A stretch of 64,000 nucleotides of DNA from Blautia sp. GTDB lineage: Bacteria > Bacillota > Clostridia > Lachnospirales > Lachnospiraceae. The DNA lies in NCBI GenBank assembly GCA_017463155.1, contig JAFTPT010000008.1, forward strand, positions 62,001-126,000. Direction: 5' to 3'. Shown one piece after another: positions 25,505 to 34,880 of this stretch. Numbering within the stretch: position 1 is the stretch's first letter; the number at the start of each line of letters is the position of its first letter. The position numbers and the translations under genes were made by a program. The notes below the pieces were generated by a model. It was not told where the DNA came from and ran no database searches. It saw only the letters and a program-made list of their open reading frames with translations.

Positions 25505-26944
25505 TTACCATACGTTCTTCAGAACAAAATTCTTTTCCTGCGTCATCTCCTCCAACGTCCTGGAGATTCCTTCACGGCCCATGCCGCTCTTCTTGTAGCC
25601 GCCGAAAGCGAGTTCCGGCGAACGGCAGTCACTGCCGCCGTTGATGACCATGGTGCAGGTCTCGGCATTGCTGGCGATGGTCATGGCACGCTTCAGATTC
25701 CGGCTGAAGACGCCGCCGCTTAGGCCAAAACTGCTCTGGTTCGCGATGGCGAGAGCTTCCTCATCACTCTCGATCTCGATGATCGGGATGACCGGTCCGA
25801 AGATCTCCAGATCCTTTGCCACATCCATATCCTTTGTGACATCGGTCAGGATTGTGGGCTCGTAGAAAGCACCGTTACGCTTTCCTCCATAGATGAGCTT
25901 TGCGCCCTGGCTGATCGTGTAATCGACCTGCTTTTCCACCTCAATGGCGGCTTTTTCACTGATCAGGCAGCCGATAGTGCTTTCGGGATTCCTGGGGTCA
26001 CCCATCCGTACATCCGATTTGATATAGCCGATCAGCTTATCGATGAATTCAGCCTTGACAGCCTTGTGGATCAGGAACCGTTTGCTGCCGCAGCAGGTCT
26101 GGCCATTGTTGGCGATCCGGCTGAAGATGACTTCTTTTGCGGCCAGGTCGACGTCGGCGTCATCCAGGACGATAAAGGCATCATTCGCGCCAAGCTCACA
26201 GAATACCCGGGTAAGGTTCTTCGCCGCATTCTGGTAGATGCGCTTACCGACCGGAACACTTCCTGTGACAGAGATCATGTCAATGCCGGGATGGCCGGAC
26301 AGATAATCGCCCACGCATCCGGAACCGCGGCCCGTGACGATCTGCAGGGCCTTTTTCGGGACGCCTGCTTCGTAGAAGAGCTCAACCATCCGGATCACGG
26401 CCAGAGGACAGTCCGTCGGTGGTTTGCAGATTACGGTATTGCCAGCAGTGAGGGCAGGGACCAGTTTGTAGGCGAACAGTGCAGGCGGATAGTTGAAAGG
26501 AAGGATTCCGACAAAAACGCCCACCGGATCCCGCCGTGTAAAGGTGGCGTTGTGGAAATCACCGGCCTGGTCACTGCCTTTGGGAAGCGCATTCCCGTAC
26601 AGGTGGTTTGCCAGCTCCGCGAACTGCTTGCAGATCAGCCCGGTAAAGGCGACCTCCCCGTTTGCTTCGCCCACGGTCTTGCCGTTTTCACGGCTCAGGA
26701 GCATAGCCAGTTCATCCAGATGTTCGTCGATCAGCGCGGCAGCTTTCTCGATCGCGTTGCTGCGGTCCCTCTGGGAAAGCTTTCCCCAGGTCCCGAAAGC
26801 TTCTCTTGCGGCGGCGACAGCCAGATCGATATCCTCCTCGATCATGTCAGGGACGGTCCCTACGACTTCGTTGACAGCCGGATCAATGACATCAATAAGA
26901 GTTCTTTCCTTGTCAAAAATCTCTCCATTCAGATAAATATCCAT
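25505..26944 (-). CDS. NAD(P)-dependent aldehyde dehydrogenase
   Basis: Oxidises an aldehyde to the acid; 479 residues of the ALDH superfamily. Seen: PFNYPPALFAYKLVPALTAG (about 149), the cofactor segment VTGSVPVGKRIYQNA, catalytic Glu in CELGANDAF (E250), catalytic Cys in NNGQTCCGSKR (C284), and EIFGPVIPI. It is closest in look to succinate-semialdehyde/lactaldehyde dehydrogenases. GGAGGCATCTGA precedes the ATG. It is last in a minus-strand operon with an EthD-domain protein and a zinc alcohol dehydrogenase, suggesting stepwise alcohol to aldehyde to acid oxidation. Substrate unknown. Confidence 0.9.
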   Translation of the reverse strand: MDIYLNGEIFDKERTLIDVIDPAVNEVVGTVPDMIEEDIDLAVAAAREAFGTWGKLSQRDRSNAIEKAAALIDEHLDELAMLLSRENGKTVGEANGEVAFTGLICKQFAELANHLYGNALPKGSDQAGDFHNATFTRRDPVGVFVGILPFNYPPALFAYKLVPALTAGNTVICKPPTDCPLAVIRMVELFYEAGVPKKALQIVTGRGSGCVGDYLSGHPGIDMISVTGSVPVGKRIYQNAAKNLTRVFCELGANDAFIVLDDADVDLAAKEVIFSRIANNGQTCCGSKRFLIHKAVKAEFIDKLIGYIKSDVRMGDPRNPESTIGCLISEKAAIEVEKQVDYTISQGAKLIYGGKRNGAFYEPTILTDVTKDMDVAKDLEIFGPVIPIIEIESDEEALAIANQSSFGLSGGVFSRNLKRAMTIASNAETCTMVINGGSDCRSPELAFGGYKKSGMGREGISRTLEEMTQEKNFVLKNVW

Positions 26945-26963
26945 TCAGATGCCTCCTTCCTTC

Positions 26964-27296
26964 TTACATTTTATCGACCATGATACATTCTTTGACATAC
27001 AGGTTCAGGCAGACCTCGCAGAGATTGACACCGTCCGCACCGGCTGCTTTTCCTTCGGCGGAAGCAAAATCCGCCTGCATGTCTTCCAAGGAATCCCACC
27101 AGAGCTCACCGACCCCGTCGAAGATGGCCGTTCCGCCGAGGGCAGCCATCTGTTCCGTATCCAGCACGTTGATCACATACTTTTTCAGACGCGGCATCTG
27201 TTTATCAAGGGCCGCGTGCGGGCCGGTCCAGTAGGCGGCAAATTCTTCATGCGTCTGTCCCGGCAGCTTTTTCAGAAGACTGATATTCTTGATCAT
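26964..27296 (-). CDS. EthD-domain protein
   Basis: 110 residues of the dimeric ferredoxin-like EthD fold: MIKNISLLKKLPGQTHEEFAAYWTGPH is the usual opening (rare amide-rich alpha/beta-barrel family), and LKKYVINVLD and ELWWDSLEDMQADF fit strand and helix 2. EthD proteins have no settled reaction; some act in degradation clusters. It lies 12 bases from the upstream dehydrogenase stop and 19 bases before the aldehyde dehydrogenase, inside the operon. A role in the same catabolic route is inferred. Confidence 0.8.
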   Translation of the reverse strand: MIKNISLLKKLPGQTHEEFAAYWTGPHAALDKQMPRLKKYVINVLDTEQMAALGGTAIFDGVGELWWDSLEDMQADFASAEGKAAGADGVNLCEVCLNLYVKECIMVDKM

Positions 27297-27308
27297 TTCA
27301 ATTCCTCC

Positions 27309-28337
27309 TTAGAACAAAGCGGTTATCTTCAGGTATTCTTCCGGATGATCGCTCAGAGCCTTGAGGGCGGCCGGAATTTCTTCGAGGGTTACTGTTCTGG
27401 TCAGGATCGGGGAGACATCGATCTTGTGCTCCTCGATAAGTGTGACTGCTTCGGCAAGTTCCGAAGTGGCTGTCCTGGCGCCTTTAAGCGTCAGTTCCTT
27501 GAGTGTGATCAGGGAGGTGTCGAGTGTGGTCATGCTGCTCGGCCATCCCGTGTAGGCGATCGTCCCGCAGTACGAGGCGTAGGAGAGCGTACTCTGGATG
27601 GCGGCTGTGGCACCGGACATCTCGAGTACGGCTTTTGCCATAACGCCGTTTGTAATTTCGGAAATGGCCTGTACGGCGTCCCGGGATGCGGAGTTGATCG
27701 TATACGTAAACCCGAGAGACGCCGCGTACGACAGCCGCGAGTCGAGGATATCGATCAAAATCGGCGCCACACCGAAATGCCGGCATGCCATCGCAGCCAG
27801 GAGGCCGATGGATCCGGCGCCGATGATCACGGCATATTCAATCTTTGTCGGCATGCTTTGACCGATTCCGGCCTGGTGCAGCCCGTGCAGGGCAATGGCA
27901 AGCGGTTCTGCCAGCGGTGCGGTCAGGAGATCAATGGAATCCGGAAGCGGCACAAGCAGATGATCCGGATGAACAAAAAACTCGCTCATGGCTCCTTTGG
28001 CGGCTCCGCAGCCCAGGACCTGTAAGGATTCACAGCAGTTGGTATGGCCGAGGGAGCAGGGGTAGCATTTTCCGCAGTAGACGTAAGGGTTTATAAGGAC
28101 CCGGTCCCCTTTTTTGAACGGACGGCCGTCGTCGATCCCTGCGACCTCCGCGACGACCTCGTGTCCGATGACGGAGGGATAACTGAATTTTTTTCCTCCT
28201 CCCCGGTAGGCGTTTACATCGGATCCGCAGAGACTTGCGGACAGGATCTTAAGCAGCGCTTCACCGGGCTTTCTTTCCGGGATTGGAACCTCCTCGATAC
28301 AGACGGTAAATGGAGCTTTGAGACATACGGCTTTCAT
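27309..28337 (-). CDS. Zinc-dependent alcohol/polyol dehydrogenase (MDR family)
   Basis: 342 residues of the medium-chain dehydrogenase family. Catalytic zinc ligands: Cys in SLCGSDVN and His-Glu in VIGHEVVAEV. A structural-zinc-type loop CGKCYPCSLGHTNCC is complete. Rossmann motif VIIGAGSIGLLAAMACRH with DILDSRL following, which suggests NAD. It resembles sorbitol/threonine dehydrogenases. First gene of the three-gene minus-strand operon (GGAGG before ATG). It is divergent from the RbsABC-like locus, so both may serve the same compound. Confidence 0.9.
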   Translation of the reverse strand: MKAVCLKAPFTVCIEEVPIPERKPGEALLKILSASLCGSDVNAYRGGGKKFSYPSVIGHEVVAEVAGIDDGRPFKKGDRVLINPYVYCGKCYPCSLGHTNCCESLQVLGCGAAKGAMSEFFVHPDHLLVPLPDSIDLLTAPLAEPLAIALHGLHQAGIGQSMPTKIEYAVIIGAGSIGLLAAMACRHFGVAPILIDILDSRLSYAASLGFTYTINSASRDAVQAISEITNGVMAKAVLEMSGATAAIQSTLSYASYCGTIAYTGWPSSMTTLDTSLITLKELTLKGARTATSELAEAVTLIEEHKIDVSPILTRTVTLEEIPAALKALSDHPEEYLKITALF

Positions 28338-28663
28338 TCGTTTGCACCTCCGTTCGGTAAGCTGCAGTCATCAGCATAAATAATTCAGGATATATAAAAA
28401 GGTAACAAACAGTAATAAGAAAGAAAATGTCTTTTTTTTCTGGAAAAGTTCACTATTTTTAGATGGAGACTGGAAAGATAACAGACAAATCAGATAAGGA
28501 TAAAAATCGAAATATAATGCTAATTGACCAAAAGATAGTCCATTGATAGTGGAAAATTCGGCGGGTATAATAAAATTGCGTGACAGCAATGGCAACATTG
28601 TTATCATTTTCACTAAATCACCAGTCAAAACGCTTTTTTTCTTTCACCAAAGGAGGGAACACG
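28338..28663. other. Divergent regulatory gap
   Basis: 326 bases, AT-rich, between the dehydrogenase operon (minus) and the binding-protein gene (plus). It contains the plus-strand promoter at 28543-28571. No clear operator palindrome was recognised. Confidence 0.6.
28543..28571 (+). promoter_or_regulatory. Promoter of the RbsABC-like locus
   Basis: TTGATA (28543-28548), 17-base spacer, TATAAT (28566-28571), about 90 bases before the binding-protein start. Confidence 0.8.
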
Positions 28664-29662
28664 ATGAAAAAAATAGGAAAACGCTTAGCAGCTATCCTGG
28701 GTGCCGCCATTATCGCAGCATCCCTGATCGCACCGGTATCGGCAGAAGAAGCCGCCAAGCCGGGTGAAGGCCACCTGTACTGTATCATTACTGCTCTTTC
28801 TGGCCTGGACTACTTTGTAGATTATCAGAGGGCCATGGAGGAAGCCGAAAAAGACTTTGGTGTTACCTGCGAATTTGCAGGACCGACGGATTACGATATC
28901 GATGGCCTGCTCTCCGCCATGGAACAGGCGATCGCCAAGAAACCGGTTGCGCTGATCATGCTCGGCTGGGAGGATACGATGACACCCCTGATCAACCAGG
29001 CAGAGGCCGAGGGCATCCGCGTGATCCTGACATCGCAGGACCTTCCGGATTCCGACAGATCCATGTTCATCGGCTCCTCTTCCCTGGAACTGGGACACAT
29101 TGCCGGCGAAGAGATGGCAAAGCTCTGCAACTATGAGGGCAAGGTTGCCGTCCTCCGCGAAGTACAGTCCACTTCTCTGGCAGACCGCTATTACGGTTTT
29201 GAAGAGATCATCGCAAAATATCCGGACATGGAGCTGGTAGAATGCGGCGACGGCCAGAACGACGAGCAGGTAGCGGCACAGGTCGCTGCTGCGATCATGG
29301 CGAAGTACCCGGATCTGAACGGCTTCCTGGCTGCAGATGGTGTAGCAGGTCCGGCCGTTGTCAATGCGGTACGTGAGGCAGGCAGGTCCGGAGAGACCAA
29401 CGTTATCACCTTCGACCGTGACGATACGATCCTCTCCGCTATCGAAGAAGGCGTTGTCACCTGTACACTGGTATCCGGCACTCCGCTGGAGGTCTATTCC
29501 GCGATCCAGATGTGCGAGATGCAGCAGAACAGTGCACTTTCCGTATCCTATGATGACGAGGCCGCAGGCGTGCAGCTCTTCCCGGCCAGCATCGACCCCG
29601 GCTGCGTTGTCGTGAACAAGGACAACGTGAAGTATTTCAAGAGAAGCTACACCCCCGAATAA
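28664..29662 (+). CDS. Sugar-type ABC binding protein (RbsB-like), SBP1
   Basis: Extracytoplasmic binding protein of the ribose/autoinducer-2 type (Peripla_BP_4), 332 residues. Signal peptide MKKIGKRLAAILGAAIIAAS with cleavage after PVSA; no lipobox Cys. Body: HLYCIITALSGLDYFVDYQR, MLGWEDTMTPLINQAEAEG, LTSQDLPDSDRSMFIGSSS. AAAGGAGGG sets the ATG at 28664. It is followed by its ATPase and permease genes after a hairpin. It is clearly paralogous to the lipoprotein at 39183 (shared SGL-YF, GWED, SQDLPDS, VNK-N-YF). Ligand unknown. Confidence 0.92.
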   Translation: MKKIGKRLAAILGAAIIAASLIAPVSAEEAAKPGEGHLYCIITALSGLDYFVDYQRAMEEAEKDFGVTCEFAGPTDYDIDGLLSAMEQAIAKKPVALIMLGWEDTMTPLINQAEAEGIRVILTSQDLPDSDRSMFIGSSSLELGHIAGEEMAKLCNYEGKVAVLREVQSTSLADRYYGFEEIIAKYPDMELVECGDGQNDEQVAAQVAAAIMAKYPDLNGFLAADGVAGPAVVNAVREAGRSGETNVITFDRDDTILSAIEEGVVTCTLVSGTPLEVYSAIQMCEMQQNSALSVSYDDEAAGVQLFPASIDPGCVVVNKDNVKYFKRSYTPE

Positions 29663-29711
29663 ACAAACCGACTGCCAGCATCAGTACGCACATTAACTGA
29701 TTAAGAACAGG

Positions 29712-29744
29712 AACGGCCATGAGCTTCGGCCCATGGCCGTTTTC
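29712..29744 (+). terminator. Intercistronic hairpin between SBP1 and ATPase genes
   Basis: AACGGCCATG and CATGGCCGTT pair over a 10-base loop, then TTTC. It likely lets most transcripts stop after the binding protein, giving excess SBP1 over the membrane parts. Confidence 0.75.
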
Positions 29745-29766
29745 TGGACATGATGGGAGGACATTT

Positions 29767-31284
29767 ATGGGACATGTTCTTGAGACCAGAGGGATCACAA
29801 AGAATTTTACCGGGACAAAAGCGCTTGATGATGTGAGCATCTATGTCGAGCCCGGGGAGGTTCATGGAATTGTGGGCGAGAATGGTGCCGGGAAAAGTAC
29901 GCTGATGAAGATCCTCTCAGGAATATACAGAAAGGATTCCGGAGAGATCTTTCTGAATGGAAAACAGGTGGAATTCAATAATCCGAATGAAGCGATCCAG
30001 AGCGGAATCGGTATTGTCCACCAGGAAGTCAGTATCGTTCCGAACCTGAGTGTGGCAGAGAACATTTTTGCCAACAGGCAGCCGGTCAACGCACTGGGAC
30101 TGATCAACCGGAAACAGATGAACCAGGATACGATGGCCCTTCTCGAGGAATTCGGGGCCAGGGACATTGATCCCGGAGGGCAGGTCCGGTTCCTCACGAT
30201 CGCACAGCAGCAGGTGCTGGAGATCCTGAAGGCCATGTCCTGCAATCCATCCGTGCTCATTCTGGATGAGCCGACATCGAGTCTTACCGACAATGAGAGT
30301 GAGGCCCTGTTTGCTTCGATCCGCAGACTGAAGGAAAAAGGGACCTCCTTTATCTATATTTCTCATCATCTGGATGAGATATTCAAGATCTGTGACAGCA
30401 TTTCCATCCTGAAGGACGGTCGTTTTGTCTGCCGGGCGGATGTGAAGGATATCGACCAGCCCTTTATCGTCCGAAACATGGTTGGAAGGGAGATCACGGA
30501 TGAATATGGATCCGGACAGAAGCAGCGGACGGCGGGCGAGGTAATCTTTGAAGCCAGACAGCTGGGGCGGGTCAGTGAATTCGCGAAAGTAGATTTCAAG
30601 CTTCGAAAAAGTGAGATCGTCGGTGTGTTCGGGCTGGTAGGCGCGGGACGAACGGAACTCGCTTCCTCTTTCGTCGGACTGACGCAGCCCGAAACGGGTG
30701 AACTCTATTTTGAAGGAAAGCCTGTGAAGATCAGGAGTATGAAGCAGGCGATCAGCATGGGCATGGCCTACGTGTCCGAGGACCGGAAGAACAGCGGACT
30801 GTTCCTCAAGAAAACGATACGGGACAATATTGTGGCCAATAAGCTGAAGAAAATAGCAAAGGGGCCGTTTATTTCAAAGAAAACGGGCGACAGGATGGCG
30901 GAAGACGCGATCGACAGATATTCCGTTGCCTGCTCCTCCAAGGAGCAGCTGGCCGGCGATCTTTCCGGCGGAAACCAGCAGAAGATCCTCGTCGCGGAGT
31001 GGCTGAGCGATGTGCCTCGTGTCCTGATCGTCGACGAACCCACAAAGGGGATCGACGTGGGATCCCGGAGCCAGATCTATGGCTTTATCAATGATCTGGC
31101 GAACCAGGGGACAGCCGTCATGATGATCTCCTCGGATCTGATGGAAATCATCGGAATGAGCGACCGCGTCGTTGTTATGAAAGACGGATTTGTGGCGGGA
31201 GAGGTCGCGAAGGAGGATATGACAGAAGAGCACATCCTTTCGATCGCGACGGGAGTAAATCAAGAAAGAGGGATACCATCATGA
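29767..31284 (+). CDS. Sugar ABC transporter ATPase (RbsA-like)
   Basis: Double-domain ATPase energising uptake, 505 residues. First domain: Walker A VGENGAGKST, signature LTIAQQQ (degenerate LSxAxQQ), Walker B VLILDEPTSSL. Second domain: degenerate Walker A GLVGAGRTE, signature DLSGGNQQK, Walker B VLIVDEPTKGID. This pattern is that of RbsA/MglA proteins. GGGAGG precedes the ATG at 29767. Overlaps the permease gene by 4 bases. Confidence 0.95.
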   Translation: MGHVLETRGITKNFTGTKALDDVSIYVEPGEVHGIVGENGAGKSTLMKILSGIYRKDSGEIFLNGKQVEFNNPNEAIQSGIGIVHQEVSIVPNLSVAENIFANRQPVNALGLINRKQMNQDTMALLEEFGARDIDPGGQVRFLTIAQQQVLEILKAMSCNPSVLILDEPTSSLTDNESEALFASIRRLKEKGTSFIYISHHLDEIFKICDSISILKDGRFVCRADVKDIDQPFIVRNMVGREITDEYGSGQKQRTAGEVIFEARQLGRVSEFAKVDFKLRKSEIVGVFGLVGAGRTELASSFVGLTQPETGELYFEGKPVKIRSMKQAISMGMAYVSEDRKNSGLFLKKTIRDNIVANKLKKIAKGPFISKKTGDRMAEDAIDRYSVACSSKEQLAGDLSGGNQQKILVAEWLSDVPRVLIVDEPTKGIDVGSRSQIYGFINDLANQGTAVMMISSDLMEIIGMSDRVVVMKDGFVAGEVAKEDMTEEHILSIATGVNQERGIPS

Positions 31285-32264
31285 AATTCCTGAAAAATCT
31301 GGTGCGGCAAAGAGAATTTACTATTGTAGCTGTCATTTTTACCATCTGCGTCGTAATGTCCTTTGCGTCCCCGATCTTCCTGACATTCGGCAATATCAAA
31401 GCCCTCCTGATGGGAATTGCCACCTCGGGGATCATCTGTGTTTCGATGTGTATCCTGATGGTCAGCGGCGGGATCGATATGTCGGTAGGCTCTGTCATGG
31501 GTTTCTCGGCGGTCATCACCGGCATGCTGATCAAGGCATCCTGCCCGATCGTTGTTTCGATCCTGGCAGGACTCCTTGTGGGGACAGGCATCGGGCTGCT
31601 GAACGGATTTATCGTATGTAAGGTGGGAATCAGCGCATTTATCACCACGCTGGCCGGCCTGAATATGTACAGAGGCCTGACCTATGTGGTCACGCACGGC
31701 TTTCACCAGTCGGATCTGGGGGCGAAGTTCAATGCCATCGGACAGAGCACCTTGTTCGGGATACAGCTGCCGGTGTACTATTGCATCATCCTTGTGATCA
31801 TCGGGGACATTCTCCTTCGAAGATCCAGGTTCTTCCGGCAGAGCTACTATGTGGGAAGCAATCCGGCGGCAGCCAGGGTATCCGGTATCAACACGGATCT
31901 CGTGCTGATGTTCAATTACGCGCTGACCGGTTTCTCGGCGGCTCTGGCGGGCATCATCTATGCCTCCCGGAGCGGATCGGCATCGGTGACGGCCGGTTCC
32001 GGCATGGAGGTCAAGGTCATCACGGCCGTCATCATCGGCGGGGCCAGCATGTCGGGCGGTGAAGGCTCTGTCATCGGCGCTTTCTTCGGCGCATTCCTGA
32101 CAGGCCTGATCATGAACGTCCTGACGCTTCTGAGCATCGACGTAAACTGGCAGCAGTTCGTCGTCGGCGCGACGCTTCTGATCGCTGTTATGATCGATAC
32201 CCTGAACAATAAGAGAAGAATGAACCAGAGCCGAAAGCAATCGCGAAGGGCCCGGATTGACTAA
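31281..32264 (+). CDS. Sugar ABC transporter permease (RbsC-like)
   Basis: Integral membrane subunit, 327 residues with 8-10 hydrophobic helices (BPD_transp_2). Typical features: SGGIDMSVGSVMGFSAV, GLLNGFIVCKVGISAFITTLAGL, and YVGSNPAAARVSGIN, the segment that meets the ATPase. ATGA overlap with the ATPase stop. Only one permease gene is present; RbsC-type systems use it as a homodimer. Confidence 0.95.
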   Translation: MKFLKNLVRQREFTIVAVIFTICVVMSFASPIFLTFGNIKALLMGIATSGIICVSMCILMVSGGIDMSVGSVMGFSAVITGMLIKASCPIVVSILAGLLVGTGIGLLNGFIVCKVGISAFITTLAGLNMYRGLTYVVTHGFHQSDLGAKFNAIGQSTLFGIQLPVYYCIILVIIGDILLRRSRFFRQSYYVGSNPAAARVSGINTDLVLMFNYALTGFSAALAGIIYASRSGSASVTAGSGMEVKVITAVIIGGASMSGGEGSVIGAFFGAFLTGLIMNVLTLLSIDVNWQQFVVGATLLIAVMIDTLNNKRRMNQSRKQSRRARID

Positions 32265-32476
32265 AGTGGAAAACGACTGCCTTATTCGGGAATGATGTTA
32301 TTTCTTACCTTCAATATGATATACTGGAACTGTACTTTGAACGTATGGATCATATGATACCGGACATCAGATAGTAGGACGGGCTGCGGTGTTTTTGCGA
32401 GTAACCACTTTGGGAAGGTGATTTCAGCATTGCATTCGCAGTCCCTTTTCAGAATCTGAAAAGAAAGAGAGCATCA

Positions 32477-32598
32477 AATGCGATATCCGATAAGACGAAA
32501 AGTGCTGTTTTCCTTCATTTTACTGATCAGCGTTTTTCTGGGCGTGTTCATACTGATGATCCTGCAGATGAATAAGTTAGAAAAGTTCCAAGTGCGGG
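32477..32598 (+). pseudogene. Sensor histidine kinase, 5' fragment (frameshifted, interrupted)
   Basis: The first codons read MRYPIRRKVLFSFI, then a run of five T (32517-32521) shifts the frame. With four T the sequence would go on as a transmembrane helix (LLISVFLGVFILMILQMNKLEKFQ). From the ATG the reading stops at 32573. The insertion element follows at about 32599. The rest of the kinase resumes near 35172. Together these would be an N-terminus plus first membrane helix of a YesM-type kinase. The gene therefore has two separate lesions. Confidence 0.8.
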
Positions 32599-32651
32599 AC
32601 TAAAAAATCGAGGCTACCTTCCGCGGCCGCCCCGCATTTGGTACTTTTCTT

Positions 32652-32671
32652 TTGAACCAAGTCACGCTTGC
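32652..32671 (+). repeat. Inverted repeat, left copy
   Basis: TTGAACCAAGTCACGCTTGC; reverse complement of the right copy at 35123-35142 with one mismatch. Confidence 0.8.
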
Positions 32672-32810
32672 CCTATGCGGTTTTGATATGTTTGATCCCT
32701 GCTGAAAAGCAGGCATCAAAGCACCTTGAGAATTGAAAACACTGGATATAAGAATTATCTGGGCACGGCTTTCAGGCCGTCCTGCCCGGGCGGCCTCGTT
32801 AACGACGTAT

Positions 32811-34013
32811 TCAGCTCGCTGCGCTAAGTGTTTTCTGGAGATGCAGCGGCAGCTGGGACAGCGGCATGCCTCTCGGCATCCGCAGCATATGACCGGAACA
32901 TTCCGGACAGGAACAGATATCTTTCCCATACAGGTCAAGGATCAGCTCCGCGATCTTCATGTTCCGATAAGGATTTCCGGGAAACACAGTCTTCCTCAAA
33001 CTGTGGATCAGCTTCAGGTTTTTTGTCTTCTGACAGTTGGTCAGATATCCGGCGAAGCGTACACGGTTAAAGCCCTTTGGCAGGACATGCTGCAGGAACA
33101 TACCGATAAAGTCGGTACCCTTCACAGTCAGGTGTTTTTCTTTGCTTCCGTCGGCATAGTCTTTGTATCGGAAGGTGACATGTGTATCAGTGATCTCTTC
33201 GATCCGGCTGTTCGCGATCGCCGTCCGGAAAGAATACCGTGCCAGGTAACGGATGGCGTTGCCCCGGCCATTGAAGGTCTCGCCAATGAAAGGAAGCCAG
33301 TCCTTTTCGAACAGACTGTCAATGAACTCCTGCCATCGGATGTGGTCTTCCAGTTCTCTTGTAAAGGAAAGATTCAGGGAGCCATCCGTGTACATCTTTT
33401 TGAGAGCGCACAGATATTTCCCACGGAACATGGAGGCCAAGACATCTCCGGGCAGGAAGAAGCCCTTGCGTTTTGTTTCCACGAACTGCCCGGCGGGAGT
33501 GAGTCCGCCTCCGGATACGCAGACATGGATATGCGGGTGGAAGGAAAGAGTCTGTCCCCAGGTGTGGAGAACGGAAATGATCCCGGGCCTTGCGCCGAGA
33601 AACTTCTTATCCGCGCATAGGGAAAGGAGCGTTTCCTGGACACACCTGAACTGCAGGTCGAGGAGCCGTTTCTGATTCGCCTTGATAAGGGCGTTCAGTT
33701 CATGCGGCATGGTGAAGACCACATGAAAGTAAGCGATCCCTTCGATCAGTTCGGTATTGCGTTCCAGTTCCCATTTCTTTTCCAGCGGAGCCTGACAGCA
33801 GGGACAGGAACGGTTGTTGCAGGATACGGAATGGATCACAGGAAAACCGCAGTCCTCGCAGTAACTGACGTTATAACCGAGTTCTCCGGTCTTGCAGCAC
33901 ATGATGGAAGCAGCTGTTTTTCGCTTTTCCGGTGACAGAGATGGATGGAGTATAAGGTACTGCGGATAAAAACGCCGGAAGATTTCGCGGATGGGGTAAT
34001 CAGTCGAAGTCAT
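32811..34013 (-). CDS. IS91-family Y2 transposase
   Basis: HUH-type rolling-circle transposase, 400 residues. An N-terminal zinc-binding region has CEDCG and SCNNRSCPCCQ. The HUH-like motif is SFHPHIHVCVSGGG (about residues 170-183). The two tyrosines are in RYLARYSFRTA (Y-x3-Y), with the FRYKDYADGS segment downstream, as in IS91/IS801. Length matches the family. Open reading frame intact, so it may be active. Its start overlaps the recombinase gene upstream, suggesting coupled translation. Confidence 0.92.
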   Translation of the reverse strand: MTSTDYPIREIFRRFYPQYLILHPSLSPEKRKTAASIMCCKTGELGYNVSYCEDCGFPVIHSVSCNNRSCPCCQAPLEKKWELERNTELIEGIAYFHVVFTMPHELNALIKANQKRLLDLQFRCVQETLLSLCADKKFLGARPGIISVLHTWGQTLSFHPHIHVCVSGGGLTPAGQFVETKRKGFFLPGDVLASMFRGKYLCALKKMYTDGSLNLSFTRELEDHIRWQEFIDSLFEKDWLPFIGETFNGRGNAIRYLARYSFRTAIANSRIEEITDTHVTFRYKDYADGSKEKHLTVKGTDFIGMFLQHVLPKGFNRVRFAGYLTNCQKTKNLKLIHSLRKTVFPGNPYRNMKIAELILDLYGKDICSCPECSGHMLRMPRGMPLSQLPLHLQKTLSAAS

Positions 34014-34872
34014 ACGGGCTTTTCACACTCCTTCCGTTGCCGATACCGAGCGCCAGGTAAACTTCTGTGGAAGAGAGGGATTTATGGCCCATAGCCTCTT
34101 TGATCGCAAAGAGGTCAGCACCGGATTCATAGAGATGAAGTCCGAAAGCGTGCCGCAGGGAGTGCAGGTTGAAGCCGTTTCCGGACAATCCGCATGTCTC
34201 CAGTTGATGGATAAAGACGTTGTAGACCGTCTGCTCACAGATGTGACACTCTGCCTTTTGGCCAGGGAAGAGCCAGTCTTCCGGCTTTGCGCCGCGGTAA
34301 CAGGTCCGGACGTAGGAGACGAGCAAATCGTAGGCCTTATCAGACAGGATGGCATACCGGTCGGAACGGTTCTTGCTGCGGGAGATATAGATACAGTTTT
34401 TGGAACGGTGGATATCACCGCAGTGCAGGCGGCAGAGCTCACTGACACGGATCCCGGAAGAGTACAAAAGAGCGATCTCAGCCTTGTGTTTCGGATTAGA
34501 GATGGAGTCAATGAGAGCGATCACCTGCTCACGGGTCGGGACAGCCGGCAGGAACTGGTCGAAATGCAGGAAGGGGACTTCCCGCTTATCCCAGTCTTTG
34601 TGAAGGACGTAGTAGAAGAAATCGCGGAGCTGTGAGATGTGTACGTTGACAGTGCGCGGATTCAGCTTCCGTACGTCTTTCAGCCAGCGGAGGAAGGAAC
34701 GGATCTCTTCCCAGGTGACGGAAGAAAGAGGACGGTTGGTGAGGTGTTCCTCGACCCACTCGATGTAGGTCTTCAGATAAGAAACATAGGTGGCGACAGT
34801 GCCGGGGGCAAGATCGCGGAAAGAAAGGATGTCTTTGTGTTTTTCAATAAGAGCGATGTTGGATTCAAGCAT
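34000..34872 (-). CDS. Tyrosine recombinase of the IS91-type element
   Basis: 290-residue phage-integrase-type recombinase. Catalytic residues: Arg in LLYSSGIRVSELCRLHCGD, HxxR in NLHSLRHAFGLHLYESG, and Tyr in SLSSTEVYLALG. SAM-like N-terminal domain at about 20-100. It precedes the Y2 transposase in the same direction. Its ribosome site CAGGAGG (minus strand) lies in one arm of a 12-bp inverted repeat, which could hide the site in the mRNA. It may resolve transposition intermediates; that role is not proven. Confidence 0.9.
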   Translation of the reverse strand: MLESNIALIEKHKDILSFRDLAPGTVATYVSYLKTYIEWVEEHLTNRPLSSVTWEEIRSFLRWLKDVRKLNPRTVNVHISQLRDFFYYVLHKDWDKREVPFLHFDQFLPAVPTREQVIALIDSISNPKHKAEIALLYSSGIRVSELCRLHCGDIHRSKNCIYISRSKNRSDRYAILSDKAYDLLVSYVRTCYRGAKPEDWLFPGQKAECHICEQTVYNVFIHQLETCGLSGNGFNLHSLRHAFGLHLYESGADLFAIKEAMGHKSLSSTEVYLALGIGNGRSVKSPYDFD

Positions 34873-34880
34873 GATGAAGC

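Noticed and set aside
28624-28637. CcpA cre-like word (CAAAACGCTTTT) downstream of the SBP1 promoter
   Set aside because: Three mismatches to the cre consensus at key positions; not enough to claim catabolite control.
32589-32598. CAAGTGCGGG as a clean target-site duplication of the element
   Set aside because: The second copy at 35172 lies in a different codon phase, and IS91 elements normally make no duplication, so it is reported only as a flank word.
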